Positions 1 to 5,932 of a stretch of 13,516 nt of DNA are shown here, piece by piece. Position numbers and translations under genes: made by a program. Source of the DNA: an uncultured Lachnospiraceae bacterium (GTDB taxonomy: Bacteria > Bacillota > Clostridia > Lachnospirales > Lachnospiraceae); NCBI GenBank assembly GCA_958402795.1, contig CATXUX010000063.1, positions 1-13,516 of the forward strand. Reading direction: 5' to 3'. How positions within the stretch are numbered: position 1 is the stretch's first letter; each line of letters starts with the position of its first letter. The notes beneath the pieces are model-generated. The model was not told where the DNA came from. It ran no database searches and worked only from the letters and a program-made list of their open reading frames with translations.

Positions 1-17
1 AAAATGGAAGAAGATAA

Positions 18-55
18 AAGAAAGAGACACCCCGGAGTCATAGCGGGTTCCGGGG
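18..55 (-). terminator. Weak terminator-like hairpin, minus strand
   Basis: CCCCGGA (30-36) is the perfect reverse complement of TCCGGGG (49-55), giving a 7-bp GC-rich stem with a 12-base loop. Read on the minus strand the stem is followed by a pyrimidine-rich run, TGTCTCTTTCTTTT, which resembles an imperfect terminator tail. No gene that it would serve is visible within the window, because the tRNA upstream already has a better terminator. It could instead be a structural element of an unknown transcript. Confidence 0.3.
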
Positions 56-76
56 CGGATATTGCATCATCTTCGA

Positions 77-108
77 GGGGCAAAAAAGGGGCAGAAAAGG
101 GGCAAAAA
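77..108. repeat. Three tandem copies of GGGGCAAAAAA
   Basis: Three head-to-tail units of about 11 bases are visible: GGGGCAAAAAA (77-87), GGGGCAGAAAA (88-98) and GGGGCAAAAA (99-108). They lie about 100 bases past the 3' end of the tRNA-Leu gene. Short direct repeats near a tRNA 3' end can be arm-type binding sites of a tyrosine integrase, but no integrase or second tRNA end is in the window, so that role is only a guess. The surrounding 1-124 shows no convincing reading frame. Confidence 0.7.
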
Positions 109-124
109 TTTCAAATAATTTACA

Positions 125-165
125 ACAAAAAAGAAATCCGGATTGCTTAAAAACCCCGGATTTCT
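125..165 (-). terminator. Rho-independent terminator of tRNA-Leu
   Basis: AGAAATCCGG (132-141) and CCGGATTTCT (156-165) are perfect reverse complements, a 10-bp stem with a 14-base loop. On the minus strand the stem runs straight into CTTTTTTGTTG, a good U-tract. It lies about 45 bases downstream of the tRNA 3' end, so it fits as the end of a monocistronic tRNA transcript. Confidence 0.8.
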
Positions 166-209
166 GCGTTTCTTCACATATTTTACTGTTCTCATACACT
201 CCATAGGAA

Positions 210-293
210 TGCGGAAGATGGGACTTGAACCCACACGGCACGGATGCCACAAGATCCTTAGTCTTGCTCGTCTGCCAATTCCGACACTTCCGC
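210..293 (-). tRNA. tRNA-Leu (anticodon AAG)
   Basis: On the minus strand a complete class II tRNA can be folded. The acceptor GCGGAAG (293-287) pairs with CTTCCGC (217-211), with A as discriminator (210) and no encoded CCA. The D-loop has AATTGGCAGA, and the long variable arm (TGGCATCCGTGCC) is expected for leucine. The T-arm contains GGTTCAAGTCC. The anticodon stem CAAGA/TCTTG closes the 7-base loop CTAAGGA, placing AAG at positions 34-36 (complement of 257-259). AAG would read CUU, and CUC if A34 is deaminated to inosine by TadA. Most bacteria use GAG for this box; AAG occurs in some Firmicutes as far as I recall. Confidence 0.95.
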
Positions 294-328
294 ATGCTCA
301 ATGAACTCGCGTTCACGTCACAAGTGAT

Positions 329-357
329 ATCATACTATTTATTTCTGAAATTGTCAA
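329..357 (-). promoter_or_regulatory. Sigma-A promoter of tRNA-Leu
   Basis: On the minus strand TTGACA (357-352) and TATGAT (334-329) are separated by exactly 17 bases, a near-consensus housekeeping promoter as expected for a stable RNA. Transcription should start near 322, leaving a short leader of about 29 bases. That leader holds a small inverted repeat, TGAAC/GTTCA (302-306 and 311-315). The rest of the 250-base gap between the tRNA and the next gene is AT-rich and holds nothing else I can identify besides the promoter of that gene. Confidence 0.85.
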
Positions 358-451
358 CATACTTTTTGAATTTTGCAGTTCGATTTTTTAAAGAAAATAA
401 GACAATTTTCGAGTGAATTTTGCAGTGACAAACACATTTTCAGAAAAATTG

Positions 452-460
452 TGTTATACT
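452..460 (+). promoter_or_regulatory. Extended -10 promoter before the PPK2 gene
   Basis: TG-T-TATACT forms an extended -10 element about 84 bases before the start codon. No good -35 box is found at 16-18 bases upstream, which is tolerated in extended -10 promoters. The predicted leader contains a small hairpin, GCCTG-ACTGA-CAGGC (481-495), of unknown role. Confidence 0.5.
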
Positions 461-543
461 AAAAAAGTATCATTGCAAAAGCCTGACTGACAGGCAGATG
501 AAAGCAAGACTCATAAAAGGATCTTGATCAGGAGGAATAGAAT

Positions 544-2037
544 ATGCTGGAAAAGGTTGATCTGAGTAAAAAGATGTCAAAAGAAGAATATAGGGAAAAG
601 ATGCCGGAGCTGGAGGTGAAACTGGGGGAACTGCAGAGGCAGTGTAAAAACCAGAAGATTCCGGTATTGATCGTGTTTGAGGGATTTGACGCGGCGGGGA
701 AAGGCGTTCAGCTCGGGAAACTGATCCGGGGCCTGGATCCGAGAGGCTTTGAGGTCTATGCAATTAAGCAGGAGACGGAAGAAGAGCAGATGCATCCGTT
801 TTTATGGCGGTTCTGGACGAAGACGCCGGAGCGGGGAAGAATCGCGCTTTATGACGGAAGCTGGTACCGGAAAGTGCTGGCGGACCGTTTTGACAGACCG
901 GTGAAGGAAAAGGAAACGATGCGGGACTATGAGTCTATTCGTTCGTTCGAGCGCCAGCTCACCGATGACGGGAATGTGATCGTGAAGCTGTTTCTGGACA
1001 TTGACCAGGAAGAACAGAAAAGACGATTCCAAAAGCTTATGGATAACAAGGAAACCGCATGGCGTGTCAGCGAAGGGGACCGGAAACGAAATAAGCATTT
1101 TGAAGAATACCGGGCGATGATGGATGAGATGCTGCAGAAAACGGATACGGATTATGCTCCGTGGACGATCATCGAGGCGACAGACAGACGGTTTGCAACG
1201 GTAAAAATCTACACGACGGTCATCAGAATACTGACAGAGGCACTGGAAAGAAACGCCTGTTCAAAACAGACAGAAAAAGGAACAAAGCAGCCGGAACCGG
1301 ATGGAAAACTATATGAATCTGTTCTTACAAAGACAGACCTCAGTCTGGCTTATACAGAAGAAGAGTATAGGAAGAAACTGAAGAAGCAGCAGAAAAAGAT
1401 GGAATTGCTGCACAGTGAGCTGTACCGGAAGAGAATCCCGGTAGTGCTTGTCTTTGAAGGCTGGGATGCAGGAGGTAAGGGCGGAGCAATCCGTCGTCTG
1501 ACAGAGAAGATGGATCCGCGCGGTTTTGTCGTAAATCCGACCGCTTCACCGAATGATATCGAGAAGGCACACCATTATCTGTGGCGGTTCTGGCGGGCGA
1601 TGCCAAAAGACGGACATATCGCGATATTTGACCGGTCGTGGTATGGGCGCGTGATGGTAGAACGAATTGAAGGATTCTGCACGAAACAGGAGTGGCAGCG
1701 GGCATATAAAGAGATCAATGACATGGAAAAAGATCTCTCAGATCACGGGGCAATCGTGCTGAAATTCTGGATGCATATTGACAAGGAAGAGCAGGCACGG
1801 CGGTTTCAGGAACGGCAGGAAAATCCGGAGAAGCAGTGGAAGATCACAGAGGAAGACTGGAGAAACCGCGAGAAGTGGGAGCAGTATGAGGATGCGGTCA
1901 ATGAAATGCTCTTACGGACTTCCACGGAATATGCTCCATGGATCGTTGTGGAGGGCAACAACAAATACTATGCGCGGATCAAGGTGCTGAAAACGGTTGT
2001 GAATGCGATTGAGAAGAGAATCTCTGCCGGGAAATAA
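544..2037 (+). CDS. pap: Polyphosphate:AMP phosphotransferase (two-domain PPK2)
   Basis: The 497-aa protein is two PPK2 kinase domains in tandem, the architecture of class II PPK2 enzymes that phosphorylate AMP to ADP (and possibly other NMPs) with polyphosphate. Domain 1 (about 20-235) has Walker A GFDAAGKG (47-54). Domain 2 (about 270-492) has GWDAGGKG (306-313) and the Walker B/lid motif FDRSWYGRVMVER (362-374). In domain 1 the corresponding motif reads YDGSWYRKVLADR (103-115), so the arginine after the aspartate is glycine. By family precedent the C-terminal half is likely the main catalytic one. AGGAGG at 530-535 lies 8 bases before the ATG. The enzyme is cytosolic and would recycle polyphosphate into adenylate energy charge. 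No terminator separates it from dnaG 171 bases downstream, so some readthrough is possible. Confidence 0.93.
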   Translation: MLEKVDLSKKMSKEEYREKMPELEVKLGELQRQCKNQKIPVLIVFEGFDAAGKGVQLGKLIRGLDPRGFEVYAIKQETEEEQMHPFLWRFWTKTPERGRIALYDGSWYRKVLADRFDRPVKEKETMRDYESIRSFERQLTDDGNVIVKLFLDIDQEEQKRRFQKLMDNKETAWRVSEGDRKRNKHFEEYRAMMDEMLQKTDTDYAPWTIIEATDRRFATVKIYTTVIRILTEALERNACSKQTEKGTKQPEPDGKLYESVLTKTDLSLAYTEEEYRKKLKKQQKKMELLHSELYRKRIPVVLVFEGWDAGGKGGAIRRLTEKMDPRGFVVNPTASPNDIEKAHHYLWRFWRAMPKDGHIAIFDRSWYGRVMVERIEGFCTKQEWQRAYKEINDMEKDLSDHGAIVLKFWMHIDKEEQARRFQERQENPEKQWKITEEDWRNREKWEQYEDAVNEMLLRTSTEYAPWIVVEGNNKYYARIKVLKTVVNAIEKRISAGK

Positions 2038-2074
2038 CGGGATATCCGAAAAACATGGTTCTTTAGCGCATTTT

Positions 2075-2096
2075 AGAGGAAAGTCCGGGCACGGAC
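2075..2096 (+). ncRNA. Fragment resembling the CR-I core of RNase P RNA
   Basis: AGAGGAAAGTCCGGGC (2075-2090) is identical, from memory, to the conserved CR-I/P4 signature near the 5' end of bacterial RNase P RNA, where GAGGAAAGTCC is nearly invariant. The segment also folds as the hairpin AGTCCG-GGCA-CGGACT (2082-2097). A complete RNase P RNA would need some 300-400 bases and a matching 3' core with ACAGAA. The gap to dnaG leaves only about 110 bases and no such core is visible. It is therefore at best a relic, a partial duplication, or a chance-retained hairpin in the dnaG leader, not a working RNase P gene. Confidence 0.35.
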
Positions 2097-2100
2097 TGAA

Positions 2101-2106
2101 TATAAT
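2101..2106 (+). promoter_or_regulatory. Possible -10 box for dnaG
   Basis: A perfect TATAAT lies 102 bases before the dnaG start codon, but no recognisable -35 box is present at 16-19 bases upstream. A very A-rich stretch (2122-2154) follows in the would-be leader. If used, it would start an operon transcript covering dnaG, rpoD, trmK and the kinase gene. The missing -35 makes the call tentative. Confidence 0.3.
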
Positions 2107-2208
2107 AGTAATAGAAGCGGGGAATTTAAAAAAACGAAAAAAGAAAAAAGGAAACCTGCATTTTTTGTCGAATATAGAAAATAGAGACTGTCGGGAGGAG
2201 ATGAAAAG

Positions 2209-3981
2209 ATGTATTATCCGGAAGAATTGATCGAAGAAATCAGAACGAGAAACGATATCGTAGATGTGATTTCCGGGTATGTCCGCCTTCAAAAAAAGGG
2301 CAGCTCTTATTTTGGACTTTGTCCTTTTCATAATGAAAAGTCGCCGTCCTTTTCTGTCAGCAGATCCAAGCAGATGTATTACTGCTTTGGCTGCGGCGCG
2401 GGAGGAAATGTGATCACATTTCTGATGGAATATGAGAACCTTTCCTTTATAGAAGCAGTCCAGTATCTTGCCGGACGCGCGGGAATCGAGCTGCCGAAGG
2501 AAGAGTATTCCAAAGAGGCGAAGGAAAAGGCGGACAAAAGAGCCGTACTGCTGGAGATCAACAAAGAAGCTGCGAGGTATTACTATGTACAGCTAAAATC
2601 AGAACGCGGGAAGACCGCGTATACATATCTGACGAACAGAGGACTTTCGGAGGAGACGATCAAAGCGTTTGGGCTGGGGTATTCGAACAAGTACAGCGCG
2701 GATCTGTACCAGTATCTCCGGAAGAAAGGATACAGCGAGGACATGATCCGGCAGGCAGGACTGATCAGCATTGATGAAAAAAACGGAGTATATGATAAGT
2801 TCTGGAACCGGGTGATGTTCCCGATCATGGACGTGAACAACCGTGTGATCGGGTTCGGCGGCCGTGTGATGGGAGATGCGAAGCCGAAATACTTAAATTC
2901 GCCGGAAACCGTGATCTTTGACAAGAGCCGGAACTTGTACGGACTGAACCGGGCGCGTTCATCAAGGAAATCTTATTTTTTACTTTGCGAAGGATACATG
3001 GACGTGATCTCGCTGCATCAGGCGGGTTTTTCGAACGCCGTGGCGTCTCTTGGAACAGCGCTGACGCCCGGACATGCTTCGCTGATCAAGCGGTATGTGC
3101 AGGAGGTCTATCTTACCTATGACAGTGACGGGGCAGGGACAAAGGCTGCACTCAGGGCAGTTCCCATACTGAAAGAGGCGGGGATTTCCACGAAAGTGAT
3201 CCGGATGGAGCCGTATAAAGATCCGGATGAATTTATAAAAAATCTAGGGGCGGAGGAATTTGAAAAACGGATCGCTGCCGCACGAAACGGATTTATGTTC
3301 AGTCTTGATAAGCTGTCAGAGGATTATGACATGAATTCGCCGGAGGGGAAAACGGCGTTTTTCCGCGAAGCGGCGCGAAGACTGACCGGGTTTGAAGATG
3401 AACTGGAACGCAACAATTACATCGAAGCAGTCGCGCGCGCTTACCATGTTACGCCGGAGAGCCTGCAAAAGCTGGTGACGAAGGCGGCGGTTCAGGAGGG
3501 AATGGCAAAACCGGCACAGCGCCCGAAACGGACAGAAGCCGGCAAAAAGAAGGAAGATGGGATTCATACGTCACAGAAGGTACTGCTGACATGGCTGATC
3601 GATCAGCCGAAACTATTTCCGGTGGTGGAAAGATATCTTACACCGGAGGATTTTACGGAAAAGCTGTACCGCGATGTCGCAGAGTTATTGTTTGAACAGT
3701 ACCGGGAGGGAAATCTGAACCCGGCGCGTATCCTGAACCATTTTACAGAGGATGAAGAACACCGGGAGGTGGCGTCGCTGTTCAATACGAGGATTTCCGA
3801 GCTGTCGACAGAGGAAGAAAAAGAGCGGGCGCTCCGTGAGACGATCCTTCGGGTAAAGACCAGCAGTATCGATACACAGATGAGAAATCTGGATCCTGCC
3901 GACATGGCGGGACTGCAGCGTCTGATGGTGGAAAAGCAAAGGCTTGGAGACATCGGCAGACTGCATATTTCTTTAGAATAG
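2209..3981 (+). CDS. dnaG: DNA primase
   Basis: DnaG makes the RNA primers for lagging-strand and origin synthesis, working with the replicative helicase at the fork. The 590-aa length is typical. The N-terminal CHC2 zinc finger shows C38, H41, C59 and C62 in CPFH and CFGCGAGGN. The primase core follows, and the TOPRIM domain has EGYMD (E261), YDSDGAG (D305, D307) and KDPDEF (D338) for metal binding. A basic linker (about 430-450) leads to the C-terminal helicase-binding region (about 455-590). The ATG at 2209 is preceded by GGGAGGAG (2193-2200) at good spacing; the ATG at 2201 is out of frame. It heads a macromolecular-synthesis cluster with rpoD 56 bases downstream, an arrangement conserved across Firmicutes. 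Confidence 0.98.
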   Translation: MYYPEELIEEIRTRNDIVDVISGYVRLQKKGSSYFGLCPFHNEKSPSFSVSRSKQMYYCFGCGAGGNVITFLMEYENLSFIEAVQYLAGRAGIELPKEEYSKEAKEKADKRAVLLEINKEAARYYYVQLKSERGKTAYTYLTNRGLSEETIKAFGLGYSNKYSADLYQYLRKKGYSEDMIRQAGLISIDEKNGVYDKFWNRVMFPIMDVNNRVIGFGGRVMGDAKPKYLNSPETVIFDKSRNLYGLNRARSSRKSYFLLCEGYMDVISLHQAGFSNAVASLGTALTPGHASLIKRYVQEVYLTYDSDGAGTKAALRAVPILKEAGISTKVIRMEPYKDPDEFIKNLGAEEFEKRIAAARNGFMFSLDKLSEDYDMNSPEGKTAFFREAARRLTGFEDELERNNYIEAVARAYHVTPESLQKLVTKAAVQEGMAKPAQRPKRTEAGKKKEDGIHTSQKVLLTWLIDQPKLFPVVERYLTPEDFTEKLYRDVAELLFEQYREGNLNPARILNHFTEDEEHREVASLFNTRISELSTEEEKERALRETILRVKTSSIDTQMRNLDPADMAGLQRLMVEKQRLGDIGRLHISLE

Positions 3982-4001
3982 GGATAAAATAAAACAAGAC
4001 C

Positions 4002-4020
4002 GTCTGCGTTCCCCGCAGGC
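4002..4020 (+). other. Intercistronic hairpin between dnaG and rpoD
   Basis: GTCTGCG (4002-4008) pairs with CGCAGGC (4014-4020) around the loop TTCCC, a 7-bp stem with one G-T pair. A purine-rich stretch containing the rpoD ribosome binding site follows directly, so it is not a terminator. In the comparable E. coli operon the dnaG-rpoD junction is an RNA processing site; a similar role, or protection of the rpoD message, is an inference only. Confidence 0.45.
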
Positions 4021-4037
4021 AGAGGAAGGAAGGGCAC

Positions 4038-5186
4038 ATGGAAGAGAACACACAGAAATTTTTGGATCGGCTGAAAGAACTGGTCGCAATGGGGAAGAAA
4101 AAGAAAAACACGCTGGAACTCCAGGAAATCAATGACTATTTCATGGATATGGAACTGAATGAAGACCAGATGGAAAAGGTGTTCGATTATCTGGAATCCA
4201 ACAACATCGATGTATTGCGGATCAACACGAAAGACAGTGGAAATCTGGACCTGGATCTGGATGTGGACGACGTGGCAGATGCGGATATCGATGCGATCAT
4301 CGCCGAAGAAGAGGAAGTGGATATCGAGAATATTGATCTGTCTGTGCCGGAAGGAGTCAGCATTGAAGATCCGGTCCGCATGTACCTGAAAGAGATCGGG
4401 AAGGTCCCGCTTTTGAGTGCAGAGCGCGAGATCGAGCTGGCAAAACGGATGGAAGAAGGGGACGAAGACGCGAAGCAGGAACTGACGGAGGCGAACCTTC
4501 GGCTGGTGGTCAGTATCGCGAAGCGGTATGTCGGACGTGGAATGCAGTTCCTTGATCTGATACAGGAGGGAAATCTGGGCCTTCTCAAAGCCGTAGAAAA
4601 GTTTGATTACCGAAAGGGGTACAAGTTCAGTACCTATGCGACATGGTGGATCCGTCAGGCGATCACGCGGGCAATCGCGGACCAGGCGCGGACGATCCGG
4701 ATCCCGGTTCATATGGTAGAGACGATCAACAAGCTGATCCGTGTGTCCAGACAGCTTTTACAGGAACTGGGGAGAGAACCCACTGCGGAGGAGATCGCAG
4801 AAGAAATGGACATGCCGGTGGAAAGAGTGAGAGAGATCCTGAAGATCTCCCAGGAACCGGTTTCACTGGAGACGCCGATCGGCGAAGAAGAAGACAGCCA
4901 CCTCGGTGATTTTATTCAGGATGATAATGTGCCCATGCCTGCGGAAGCCGCGTCGCAGACACTTTTGAAAGAACAGCTCAATGAAGTCCTCGGGACGCTG
5001 ACAGACCGGGAACAGAAGGTGCTGCGTCTTCGGTTTGGTATGGATGACGGACGTTCGCGCACGCTGGAGGAGGTCGGAAAGGAATTTGACGTTACAAGAG
5101 AGCGTATCCGTCAGATTGAAGCAAAAGCGCTTCGAAAGCTCCGGCATCCGAGCCGCAGCAGAAAACTGCGGGATTATCTCGATTAG
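4038..5186 (+). CDS. rpoD: Primary sigma factor of RNA polymerase (sigma-70/SigA)
   Basis: This is the housekeeping sigma factor that guides RNA polymerase to -35/-10 promoters. The 382-aa protein has region 1.1 (about 1-65), an acidic linker rich in Asp/Glu/Ile (about 66-107), and region 1.2 (DPVRMYLKEIGKVPLLS, 111-127). Region 2 (about 150-220) contains the core-binding and -10 melting segment FSTYATWWIRQAI (197-209). Region 3 starts at HMVET (225). Region 4 (about 310-382) has the -35-reading helix-turn-helix TLEEVGKEFDVTRERIRQIE (342-361). Like other Firmicutes forms it lacks the large non-conserved insert of the E. coli protein. The ATG follows AGAGGAAGGAAGGG (4021-4034). The promoters seen in this window fit its consensus. 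Confidence 0.98.
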   Translation: MEENTQKFLDRLKELVAMGKKKKNTLELQEINDYFMDMELNEDQMEKVFDYLESNNIDVLRINTKDSGNLDLDLDVDDVADADIDAIIAEEEEVDIENIDLSVPEGVSIEDPVRMYLKEIGKVPLLSAEREIELAKRMEEGDEDAKQELTEANLRLVVSIAKRYVGRGMQFLDLIQEGNLGLLKAVEKFDYRKGYKFSTYATWWIRQAITRAIADQARTIRIPVHMVETINKLIRVSRQLLQELGREPTAEEIAEEMDMPVERVREILKISQEPVSLETPIGEEEDSHLGDFIQDDNVPMPAEAASQTLLKEQLNEVLGTLTDREQKVLRLRFGMDDGRSRTLEEVGKEFDVTRERIRQIEAKALRKLRHPSRSRKLRDYLD

Positions 5187-5190
5187 GAGA
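5185..5190 (+). promoter_or_regulatory. Ribosome binding site deciding the trmK start
   Basis: AGGAGA overlaps the rpoD stop codon TAG. It lies 7 bases from the ATG at 5198 but only 4 from the in-frame GTG at 5195. The spacing favours the ATG, and the overlap suggests translational coupling with rpoD. Confidence 0.6.
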
Positions 5191-5197
5191 CTGCGTG

Positions 5198-5911
5198 ATG
5201 GATTTATCAAAGAGACTACAGGCAGTCGCAGATCTTGTGACTGCCGGATACCGGGTTGCGGATATAGGCACGGACCATGCCTATATCCCGATTTATCTTG
5301 TGGAGAACCATCTGTCGCCTCATGTGGTGGCAATGGACATCAAGGAAGGACCGCTTTGCCGGGCGAGGGAGCATGTTGCAGAATGCGGCCTGGCACAGCA
5401 GATCGAGCTGAGACTTTCCGATGGAATGGAGAACTTAAAGCCGGGGGAGGCGGACACTGTGGTGATCGCCGGGATGGGCGGCCCGCTTATGACGGGAATC
5501 CTGAAGAAACAGTGGGATGTAACGTGCAGTCTGAAAGAGTGCATCCTGCAGCCGCAGTCGGAGATTGCGGGAGTGAGAGCCTTCCTTCTGCGGGAGGGTT
5601 TTTCTTTTCTGCAGGAGGATATGGTGCTGGATGCCGGTAAATATTATCCGATGATGAAAGTGAAGCCTCCGTCAGACATGCAGACAGAGCAGGAGATATG
5701 GACAAAGACAGAACTCCGGTATGGAAAATTCCTGCTGGAAAGTAAAAATCCGGTCCTGCGAAAGTTTCTGGAGCGGGAACTGCGCCGGGAAGAAGAGCTT
5801 CTCGGCGCGTTAAAAGAGGCAAAAGGAGCGCGCGCCATGCAGCGCCGGGAAGAAATTTTGCAGGAAATTGCATATATTCAGGATGGAATGGCATACTATG
5901 GTGCCATATAG
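5198..5911 (+). CDS. trmK: tRNA (adenine(22)-N1)-methyltransferase
   Basis: TrmK methylates N1 of adenine 22 in the D-loop of certain bacterial tRNAs, using S-adenosylmethionine. The 237-aa protein has the Rossmann-fold SAM motif ADIGTDHAYIP (21-31) with the characteristic D-x-G-T-D-H signature. It also has an acidic residue after the second strand (D47, AMDIKEGPL), the family motif IAGMGGPLM (90-98), and LQPQSE (117-122) at the position of the catalytic-loop motif. A helical, charged C-terminal part (about 165-225) matches the coiled-coil extension of B. subtilis TrmK. The ATG at 5198 is chosen over GTG 5195 because of ribosome-binding-site spacing. It sits 11 bases after rpoD, as in many Firmicutes. 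The Nif3-like partner often found next to trmK is replaced here by the kinase gene. Confidence 0.93.
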   Translation: MDLSKRLQAVADLVTAGYRVADIGTDHAYIPIYLVENHLSPHVVAMDIKEGPLCRAREHVAECGLAQQIELRLSDGMENLKPGEADTVVIAGMGGPLMTGILKKQWDVTCSLKECILQPQSEIAGVRAFLLREGFSFLQEDMVLDAGKYYPMMKVKPPSDMQTEQEIWTKTELRYGKFLLESKNPVLRKFLERELRREEELLGALKEAKGARAMQRREEILQEIAYIQDGMAYYGAI

Positions 5912-5932
5912 TTCCAGAAGGGCGGAATGTGA

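Noticed and set aside
38..316. Open frames overlapping the tRNA-Leu
   Set aside because: They read through the tRNA gene and its terminator and have no coding signs.
2041..2208. Complete RNase P RNA gene
   Set aside because: Only the 16-base CR-I motif is present. The gap is too short, and the 3' core with ACAGAA is missing.
4248..4298. Asp-rich repeat in rpoD as a possible tandem repeat or insertion
   Set aside because: The run of GAT/GTG-type codons fits the acidic linker found between regions 1.1 and 1.2 of many Firmicutes sigma factors.
3603..4712. 369-aa open frame on the minus strand across dnaG and rpoD
   Set aside because: It lies wholly antisense to two certain genes, spans their junction, and its translation is rich in low-complexity His/Phe/Ile/Arg runs that mirror rpoD codons.
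5912..5932. Loss of the Nif3-like gene usually next to trmK as a deletion scar
   Set aside because: The 21-base gap is clean with no remnant, and gene order here varies between Clostridia, so it is not evidence of a recent event.
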